A stretch of 11,073 nt of DNA from UBA5078 sp964538025. GTDB lineage: Bacteria > Pseudomonadota > Gammaproteobacteria > Pseudomonadales > Pseudohongiellaceae. Below are positions 5,808-11,073 of the stretch, in pieces. The stretch covers positions 1 through 11,073 of the forward strand of contig CAZICZ010000016.1 of assembly GCA_964538025.1 (NCBI GenBank), given 5' to 3'. The translations under genes and the position numbers were made by a program. The notes beneath the pieces are model-generated. The model did not search any database and had not been told where the DNA came from. It saw nothing but the letters and a program-made list of their open reading frames with translations. Each line of letters opens with the position of its first letter. Within the stretch, counting starts at the first letter, position 1.

Positions 5808-7979
5808 TCAGGCAAGCCTGAGCGGCAGACGGGTGAAGGTTTTGCCCGTGATGGCACTCAGGGCATTGGCCACGGCGGGAGCAATCGGGGGCGTCCCCGG
5901 TTCGCCCACCCCGCTCGGGTCGGCGTCGGAGGGCAGGATGTGCACCTCGACGGTGGGCATCTGGTGCATGCGCAGCACCTGATAATTGTGGAAATTGCTC
6001 TGGTCGACGCGCCCCTGTGTCAGGGTGATCTCGTCCTCCAGCGCCGCGGACAGGCCAAACGCGATGCCGCCCTCGACCTGCGCCCTGACCACATCGGGGT
6101 TCACGGCCAGGCCGCAATCGATCACGGCCACCACGTGCTCCACCTTGAAGCTGTCGCCCGACACCGAGACGTCCACGATTTCGGCCACCGTTGAACCGAA
6201 AGACGTGTGCACCGCCACGCCACGCCCCCAGCCCGCCGGCAGGGGTTTGCTGCCCCATTGCGCCTTTTCGGCCGCCAGACGCAGCACCGCCGTTTCACGC
6301 GGGTTGTTTTTGAGCAGCGCAAGCCGGTAGGCCACCGGGTCCTGCCCCGCTTCCCGCGCCAGCGCGTCGATAAAGACCTCCTTGCTGAACGCCGTGTGGG
6401 TGTTGCCCACGGAGCGCCACCACTGCACCGGCACGCCGACACGGGGGGTGTGGAGCTCTACCTGACGCTGGGGAATGGCGTAGGCCATGTTCTCCAGGCC
6501 TTCGATGGAACTGGCATCGATACCATTGACGATGCTCGCCTCAAGGAAGGTCCCCTGCATGATGGACTGCCCGGCCACGCGGATGCGGATCGCCTCCGGC
6601 AGTCCGTTATCGCCCAGCACCGCGGCAAAATCGTGCACATAGGCGGGCCGGTAATAGCCCCCCTGCATGTCGTCTTCGCGCGACCACACCAGCTTCACCG
6701 GCACACCCGGCACCTGCTGCGCGATGCGCGTGGCCTCCAGCGGATAGTCCGAGACCGGGTTGGCGCGGCGCCCGAAGCCGCCCCCTGCAAAGACGGTGTG
6801 AATAGTGACGTCTTCCGGCCGACCGCCGATCTGCGCGGCAATCGCTGCCTGATCGCCCGTCGCGCTCTGGCAGCCATACCAGGCGGTGGCACGCGTGCCA
6901 TTGACCTGCACTACGCAGTTGATCGGCTCCATCTGGGCGTGCGAGAGATACGGAAACTCGAACCGGTGCGTCACGGGATTGCGTGCCTTGGCCAGTGCGC
7001 CGGCCACATCGCCTTCGCTCTCTGCCACTGCCCCCGGGCTGGCCAGCAACTGGTGATAGGCCTGCAGGATCTCGTCGGTGCCGCGCGTCTCTACCGCAGA
7101 CTCATCCCACTGCACGCTCAGCCGCTCACGGCCTCGGGTGGCAGACCAATAGTCGCGCGCCACCACCGCCACGCCCGTGTCGATCGCAAACACGTGCTCC
7201 ACCCCTGAAACGGCAAGCGCCTGCGTGGCATCGAAGGACAGTACCTTCGCGCCAAAGCGCGGCGGGTGGGCGACCACGGCGGTCAGCATGCCGGGCAACT
7301 GAATATCCTGCGTAAAGACGGCTGTGCCGTTGTGCTTGCCGACATCCTTGCGCGGGAGCGACTCCCGGCCGATCAGCGTGAACTCCTGCGCCGTCTTCAG
7401 GCGTAGCGTTGAGACATCCGGCGCCTCTTCCTGAGCCGCCGCCGCGGCCAGTTCGCCGAAACTGGCGCGGTGATTGCCATGCTGCAGCACGCCCTCTGCC
7501 ACCTGAATCTCTGCCGCGGGAACGCCCCACTGCTTTGCCGCCGCCGACACGAGCATCGCGCGGGCAGCAGCCCCTGCCTCGCGCATTTGCCGGTAGCTGT
7601 TGGCCATCGCGGTACTGCCGCCAGTGCCTTGCATGCCCATAAAGAGGTTGGCGTATTTGCTGACGTCTGCCGGCGCATGCTCGCAGACCACCTGCTCCCA
7701 GGCGGCATCCAGCTCCTCCGCCACGCAGGTGGCAAGGCCGGTATAGACCCCCTGCCCCATTTCGAGATGCTTGATCAGCACGCGGACCTGGTTGTCGGGT
7801 GTGATGCCCACAAAGGCATTGAATTCCAGCGGGCCCTGCGCGGTGGCCTGCGCCAGGGTGCGTGGAGCCCCGAGAGAAAGCCCCAGCACAAGGCCCATGC
7901 CGGTGCCCCCGGCAGCCTTGAGAAATCCGCGACGGCTAAGGCCTTGCGCGGTAACGGACGGTTCACGGAAAGTACGCAT
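5808..7979 (-). CDS. iorB: Tat-exported molybdopterin-binding subunit, isoquinoline 1-oxidoreductase beta / aldehyde oxidase type
   Basis: The product is 723 residues and is the large catalytic subunit of a xanthine-oxidase-family molybdenum hydroxylase, which inserts oxygen from water into aldehydes or N-heterocycles. Residues 15-21 are SRRGFLK, a textbook twin-arginine motif, followed by a hydrophobic stretch (KAAGGTGMGLVLGLSLGA) and a likely cut after LAQA, so the folded holoenzyme should be exported to the periplasm. Cofactor and active-site landmarks include KHLEMGQGVYTGLAT (70-84), MQGTGGSTA (116-124), GGGFGRR (399-405), WWRSVGNTHTAF (520-531) and, near the end, GVGEPG with the family's catalytic glutamate at E693. 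The family normally has 700-780 residues, so this is complete. The ATG shares one base with the stop of the 2Fe-2S subunit gene (TGATG), indicating translational coupling. The open frame continues upstream into that gene, but that part is not coding. The symbol is by family resemblance; the true substrate is unknown. Confidence 0.9.
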   Translation of the reverse strand: MRTFREPSVTAQGLSRRGFLKAAGGTGMGLVLGLSLGAPRTLAQATAQGPLEFNAFVGITPDNQVRVLIKHLEMGQGVYTGLATCVAEELDAAWEQVVCEHAPADVSKYANLFMGMQGTGGSTAMANSYRQMREAGAAARAMLVSAAAKQWGVPAAEIQVAEGVLQHGNHRASFGELAAAAAQEEAPDVSTLRLKTAQEFTLIGRESLPRKDVGKHNGTAVFTQDIQLPGMLTAVVAHPPRFGAKVLSFDATQALAVSGVEHVFAIDTGVAVVARDYWSATRGRERLSVQWDESAVETRGTDEILQAYHQLLASPGAVAESEGDVAGALAKARNPVTHRFEFPYLSHAQMEPINCVVQVNGTRATAWYGCQSATGDQAAIAAQIGGRPEDVTIHTVFAGGGFGRRANPVSDYPLEATRIAQQVPGVPVKLVWSREDDMQGGYYRPAYVHDFAAVLGDNGLPEAIRIRVAGQSIMQGTFLEASIVNGIDASSIEGLENMAYAIPQRQVELHTPRVGVPVQWWRSVGNTHTAFSKEVFIDALAREAGQDPVAYRLALLKNNPRETAVLRLAAEKAQWGSKPLPAGWGRGVAVHTSFGSTVAEIVDVSVSGDSFKVEHVVAVIDCGLAVNPDVVRAQVEGGIAFGLSAALEDEITLTQGRVDQSNFHNYQVLRMHQMPTVEVHILPSDADPSGVGEPGTPPIAPAVANALSAITGKTFTRLPLRLA

Positions 7980-8455
7980 CAGGCGGCCCCTCCTGCATTC
8001 TTCATCTCCTGCGCCGCCAGCTTGATGCCGGCGCGGATGCGGCCATAAGTCCCACAGCGGCAGATGTTGCCGGACATGGCGGCGTCGATGTCTGCATCGG
8101 TGGGGGAAGCGTTGCGCTCCAGCAGCGCGGTGGCGGACATGATCTGACCGGATTGGCAGTAGCCGCACTGCGGCACCTGCAGGGCCACCCAGGCGTTCTG
8201 GACGGCGCGCCCCGCCGGGCTTTGCACGCCCTCGATCGTCGTGATCTGCTTGCCCACGGCAGCGGACACACTGAGCACACAGGTGCGCGTGGCAACGCCA
8301 TCGATCTGCATGGTGCAGGCGCCGCACTGCGCAAGGCCGCAGCCGAATTTGCTGCCGGTGAAGTTGAGGTGGTCGCGCACGGCCCACAGCAGCGGCATGT
8401 CACCATCGACATCCACTTCGTGTGCGGTACCGTTGATCATCAGGGTATAGGCCAT
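7979..8455 (-). CDS. iorA: (2Fe-2S)-binding subunit of molybdenum hydroxylase, isoquinoline 1-oxidoreductase alpha type
   Basis: The product is 158 residues, the usual length for the small electron-transfer subunit. The N-terminal plant-ferredoxin-like domain has C39, C44, C47 and C59 (KFGCGLAQCGACTMQIDG, then TRTC). The C-terminal helical domain binds the second cluster through C97, C100, C132 and C134 (QCGYCQSGQIM and GNICRCGTYGRI). Electrons should pass from the molybdenum site in the large subunit through both clusters to an outside acceptor. It has no signal peptide, so it is probably carried across the membrane bound to its Tat-bearing partner (known for similar enzymes; inferred here). 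The start is fixed by AGGAGG (8466-8461), five bases before the ATG. It is the first gene of the operon. No cytochrome c subunit, molybdenum cofactor inserter (XdhC type) or regulator is adjacent. Confidence 0.94.
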   Translation of the reverse strand: MAYTLMINGTAHEVDVDGDMPLLWAVRDHLNFTGSKFGCGLAQCGACTMQIDGVATRTCVLSVSAAVGKQITTIEGVQSPAGRAVQNAWVALQVPQCGYCQSGQIMSATALLERNASPTDADIDAAMSGNICRCGTYGRIRAGIKLAAQEMKNAGGAA

Positions 8456-8460
8456 GAGGT

Positions 8461-8466
8461 CCTCCT
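8461..8466 (-). promoter_or_regulatory. Ribosome binding site of the 2Fe-2S subunit gene
   Basis: AGGAGG on the minus strand, five bases before the ATG at 8455. It decides the start of the molybdenum hydroxylase operon. Confidence 0.8.
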
Positions 8467-8495
8467 GTTATGGGGTTCGGGTCGTCAGGGGGGCT

Positions 8496-8525
8496 ACGAT
8501 ACTCCCTTTGCCCAAGATCAACCAA
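8496..8525 (-). promoter_or_regulatory. Candidate promoter of the molybdenum hydroxylase operon
   Basis: On the minus strand TTGGTT (8525-8520) and TATCGT (8501-8496) are separated by 18 bases and lie about 40 bases upstream of the 2Fe-2S subunit start. The -10 matches at four of six positions and the -35 only at its first three, so it is weak. It would lie back to back with the better promoter for the antiporter gene. Confidence 0.25.
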
Positions 8526-8526
8526 C

Positions 8527-8554
8527 TTGACCTGTTCGTGGGCTGCATTACAGT
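8527..8554 (+). promoter_or_regulatory. Candidate sigma-70 promoter of the Kef antiporter gene
   Basis: TTGACC (8527-8532, five of six) and TACAGT (8549-8554, four of six) are spaced 16 bases apart. Transcription would start near 8561, giving a leader of about 30 bases before the GTG start. Position, spacing and matches all agree, making this the best promoter candidate in the window. Confidence 0.5.
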
Positions 8555-8590
8555 GGCAGCCATGCCCTTCCCCCCACGCCGGAGTCCCCT

Positions 8591-10495
8591 GTGACCGATT
8601 ATCTACTGATCAGCTTTTTGTTTCTGATGGCCGGCGTGCTGACCGTGCCGCTGGCCTCGCACTTCAAGCTGGGGTCCGTGCTGGGCTACCTGATCGCCGG
8701 CATTGCCATCGGCCCGGTGCTGAGCCTGCTCGATGTCGACGTGGACGCCATTCAGCACATTGCTGAATTTGGCGTGGTGATGATGCTCTTTCTGGTGGGG
8801 CTGGAGCTGGAACCCCGGCTGCTGTGGCAGATGCGCACCCGCCTTCTGGGGCTGGGAGGCGCGCAGGTGCTGCTGAGCACCGCCGCCGTCATGCTGGCCG
8901 CGATCGCCCTGGGGCAATCCTGGCGCATCGGGCTGGCCGTGGGCCTGATCTTTTCACTCTCCTCCACGGCCATCGTGCTGCAGACCCTGCACGAAAAGGG
9001 GTTGATGAAATCCGACGGCGGCAAGGCCAGCTTTGCCGTGTTGCTGTTTCAGGACATCGCCGTCATTCCCATGCTGGCCCTGATGCCTCTGCTGGCCCTC
9101 TCGGTCATCGGCGCGGATCATGGCGGCGCGGACCACGACACCGGTCTCAGCCTGGTGGCCAACCTCGCCGGCTGGCAGAGCGCTGTGGTGACGCTGGGCG
9201 CGATTGCCGCTGTAGTGCTCGGCGGAAGCCGCCTCACCGGCCCGCTGTTTCGCTTCATCGGGCTTGCGCGCCTGCGGGAGTTGTTCACCGCCACCGCCCT
9301 GCTGTTGATCGTCAGCATTGCCCTGCTGATGTCGCTGGTGGGGCTATCCCCCGCGCTGGGAACCTTCCTCGCCGGCGTCGTGCTCGCCAACAGCGAATAC
9401 CGCCACGAACTGGAATCGGACATCGCCCCCTTCAAGGGCCTGCTGCTGGGGCTGTTCTTCATGACGGTGGGGGCCAGCATCAATTTTGACCTGCTGTTCG
9501 CGCAAGCCGGCCTTCTGCTGACGCTAACGCTCGGCCTGCTGGCGCTGAAAGCGGCGGTGCTGCTGGGCGTGGGCCTTGCCTTTGCGCTGCGCGGGGCCTC
9601 GCTCTGGCTCGTGGCGCTCGGGCTGGCGCAGGCGGGGGAATTTGGCTTTGTTCTGCTTTCGTTCACCGTGGGCATCGGGGTCATCCCGCCGGCGTTGGAG
9701 GAACAGTTGCTGCTGATCGTGGCGCTCTCCATGCTGCTGACGCCCCTGCTGTTCATTGCCTACGAACGCCTGATTGTGCCGCGCTACCAGCGCGCCGACA
9801 CCCGCGAGGCGGACCCGATCCCCGGCCCCTGCAAGGTGATCATTGCGGGCCACGGCCGCATGGGCGGGATCGCCAACCGCATGCTGCGCGGCGCCGGGTT
9901 TGAGACCACGGTGATCGACTTCAGCGCCTCCACTCTGGAGATGCTGCGCGCCTTCGGGCTCAAGGTGTATTACGGCGATGCGACCCGCCCCGACCTGCTG
10001 CATGCCGCCGGCATTGAGGACGCCCGCATTCTGGTGATCGCCATCGACAACAAGGAGCAGATTACCGCCCTGACCCGCTATATGACGCAGCACCACCCGC
10101 AGGTCCACGTGATCGCCCGCGCCATCGACCGCCACCATGTCTATGACCTGTGGGCCGCCGGCTGCCGCGACATCGTGCGCGAGACCTTTGACTCCTCCCT
10201 GCGCATCGGACGCTCCGCCCTGATCGCCCTGGGCATGCCCAGCGACCAGGCGCAGCAATTGACGCGGGATTTTGAAACGGTAGACCGGCGCTTCATGCGG
10301 GAGCTGGCCGACCTCTATCAGCCCGACATTCCCCCGCACCAGAACCCGGCCTATGTCGCCAAGGTGAAAGAGCTGAACACCACCTGGGCCCAGCAGATCA
10401 AACCGGCCACCGAGGCCGCAAGCCCCCCGGCGCTGACCGACGAACAGTTGGCCGCCCTCAACGCCGTGCAGGGCATCGCCACCGGCACACCCTAA
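8591..10495 (+). CDS. Monovalent cation:proton antiporter of the CPA2 family, KefB/KefC-like
   Basis: The product is 634 residues, close to E. coli KefC/KefB in length. It starts with GTG at 8591, preceded by GGAG (8581-8584) at six bases; no in-frame ATG is better placed. Residues 1 to about 390 are a multi-pass inner-membrane exchanger with family marks SSTAIVLQ (124-131), AVLLFQDIAVIP (D155 in the transport site) and NSEYRHELESDIAPFKG running into LLLGLFFMTVG (267-294). Residues about 415-540 form a TrkA-N/RCK Rossmann domain (GHGRMG at 420-425; YYGDATRPDLL) that gates the channel. Family members release potassium and acidify the cytoplasm to protect against electrophiles under glutathione control. 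From memory of E. coli KefC, glutathione contacts R416, R516 and N551 correspond to R430, R530 and D565 here; as I recall, KefB also has Asp at the last place. No KefF/KefG-type ancillary oxidoreductase gene is next to it. The 3' end converges on alanine dehydrogenase. Confidence 0.93.
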   Translation: MTDYLLISFLFLMAGVLTVPLASHFKLGSVLGYLIAGIAIGPVLSLLDVDVDAIQHIAEFGVVMMLFLVGLELEPRLLWQMRTRLLGLGGAQVLLSTAAVMLAAIALGQSWRIGLAVGLIFSLSSTAIVLQTLHEKGLMKSDGGKASFAVLLFQDIAVIPMLALMPLLALSVIGADHGGADHDTGLSLVANLAGWQSAVVTLGAIAAVVLGGSRLTGPLFRFIGLARLRELFTATALLLIVSIALLMSLVGLSPALGTFLAGVVLANSEYRHELESDIAPFKGLLLGLFFMTVGASINFDLLFAQAGLLLTLTLGLLALKAAVLLGVGLAFALRGASLWLVALGLAQAGEFGFVLLSFTVGIGVIPPALEEQLLLIVALSMLLTPLLFIAYERLIVPRYQRADTREADPIPGPCKVIIAGHGRMGGIANRMLRGAGFETTVIDFSASTLEMLRAFGLKVYYGDATRPDLLHAAGIEDARILVIAIDNKEQITALTRYMTQHHPQVHVIARAIDRHHVYDLWAAGCRDIVRETFDSSLRIGRSALIALGMPSDQAQQLTRDFETVDRRFMRELADLYQPDIPPHQNPAYVAKVKELNTTWAQQIKPATEAASPPALTDEQLAALNAVQGIATGTP

Positions 10496-11073
10496 ACGGC
10501 TGCCGCTACTGAAGCCCCAGGGCCTGCTCTGCCGGCGTGTAGGGGCGCTGCTGTGCCGCCGCCACCGGTGCGCTGGTCAGGCCCCCGATGCACGGCCAGC
10601 CCCGCGCGCAGATGCGCGTCCTCGGCCAAGGCCGTGTGCAGCCCCTTGTCGGCCAGCGCCAGAACAAAGGGCAAGGTGGCCTGCGTCAGCGCCAGCGTAG
10701 CCGTGCGCGGCACCGCCCCCGGCATGTTGGTGACGCAGTAATGCACGATGCCGTCCACCGTAAACACCGGCGCTTCGTGCGTGGTGGGACGGCTGGTTTC
10801 GAAACACCCCCCCTGATCGATGGCCACATCCACCATCACCGTGCCCGGACGCATTTTTGCCAGCATCGTGCGTGTGACCAGCCGCGGCGCCGCCGCCCCC
10901 GGGATCAAGACCGCCCCGATCAGCACATCGACCTCCGGCAGCGCGGCCTCCAGCGTTTCCACCGTGGAGTAGCGCGTGCTCAGGCGGTCGCCATACAGCT
11001 CGTCAATCTGCCGCAGGCGCGGCAGCGAGCGGTCCAGCAGCATCACCCGCGCGCCCATGCCCATCGCCACCCG
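10492..11073 (-). CDS. ald: Alanine dehydrogenase, C-terminal part, with 3'-terminal frameshift (5' truncated by window)
   Basis: This is the last roughly half of NAD-dependent L-alanine dehydrogenase, which interconverts alanine with pyruvate and ammonia. The frame enters from the right edge with the end of the NAD-binding domain (MAMGMGARVMLLDRSL, then LYGDRLSTRYST, IGAVLIPGAAAPRLVT) and continues into the catalytic domain (MVDVAIDQGGCFETSRPTTH, VDGIVHYCVTNMPGAVPRT, TLPFVLALADKG). After GLAVHRG the product departs from the family and becomes a low-complexity tail (PDQRTGGGG...SVAAAV) that stops at 10492, overlapping the antiporter stop by three bases. The next frame over gives exactly what the family expects: LTSAPVAAAQQ, then RPYTPAEQALGLQ and a TAG at 10508-10506. 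The break falls at the run of five C at 10582-10586 (G on the coding strand). Either one base was gained or two were lost. It may be a sequencing error, a recent mutation or, less likely, a real alternative C-terminus. Confidence 0.9.
   Translation of the reverse strand, partial: RVAMGMGARVMLLDRSLPRLRQIDELYGDRLSTRYSTVETLEAALPEVDVLIGAVLIPGAAAPRLVTRTMLAKMRPGTVMVDVAIDQGGCFETSRPTTHEAPVFTVDGIVHYCVTNMPGAVPRTATLALTQATLPFVLALADKGLHTALAEDAHLRAGLAVHRGPDQRTGGGGTAAPLHAGRAGPGASVAAAV
10582..10586 (-). other. Homopolymer at the alanine dehydrogenase frameshift
   Basis: Five consecutive C on the + strand (GGGGG in the coding sense) mark the point where the conserved alanine dehydrogenase reading passes from one frame to another. 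Restoring HRG-LTS would need one G fewer; restoring HRG-G-LTS, which fits the family's usual G-x-[VIL] spacing better, would need two more. Confidence 0.75.

Noticed and set aside
3796..6258. Open frame of 820 codons on the minus strand opposite the DUF5916 gene
   Set aside because: It runs through a strong bidirectional terminator and over the ends of two real genes; no recognisable domain. GC-bias artefact.
7980..8387. Upstream in-frame extension of the molybdopterin subunit
   Set aside because: This part lies inside the 2Fe-2S subunit gene, whose eight cluster cysteines are in another frame; the Tat signal begins just after the ATG at 7979, which fixes the true start.
1..11073. Mobile elements, CRISPR arrays, toxin-antitoxin pairs or defence genes
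   Set aside because: No transposase, integrase, direct-repeat array, tRNA-adjacent junction or short paired toxin-like genes were seen; gene content and composition look uniformly chromosomal.

Overview
The window looks like ordinary chromosome of a high-GC gammaproteobacterium. The main clue is the RpoD C-terminus at the left edge, which is close to the gammaproteobacterial consensus (SHLGDFIED, LTAREAKVLRMRFGI, LRSFLDD). Gene density is high and intergenic gaps are short, the longest being about 205 bases. I see no tRNA, rRNA, insertion sequence, phage gene, CRISPR array or defence island, and I do not see a clearly new biological system.

Layout, left to right: the 3' end of rpoD (+) with a strong intrinsic terminator; a secreted YHYH-domain protein (+) that converges, with a 6-base gap, on a minus-strand pair made of a small two-cysteine lipoprotein gene and a secreted M20 metallopeptidase; then, divergent from that pair, a large outer-membrane DUF5916 protein (+) that ends at a symmetrical bidirectional terminator. 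On the other side of the terminator is a minus-strand two-gene operon for a periplasmic molybdenum hydroxylase of the isoquinoline 1-oxidoreductase type (2Fe-2S subunit, then a Tat-exported molybdopterin subunit, joined by a TGATG overlap). Divergent from it is a KefB/KefC-type potassium/proton antiporter (+). The right edge holds the C-terminal part of alanine dehydrogenase (-), whose reading frame is broken near its 3' end at a run of five C.

Functionally, much of the window concerns the cell envelope: three proteins with Sec or lipoprotein signals, one Tat-dependent enzyme, one predicted outer-membrane barrel and one inner-membrane antiporter. The lipoprotein/peptidase pair is the most convincing uncharacterised transcription unit. 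The alanine dehydrogenase frameshift is the clearest anomaly. Third-position GC bias creates very long antisense open frames over most real genes, and these were discarded.
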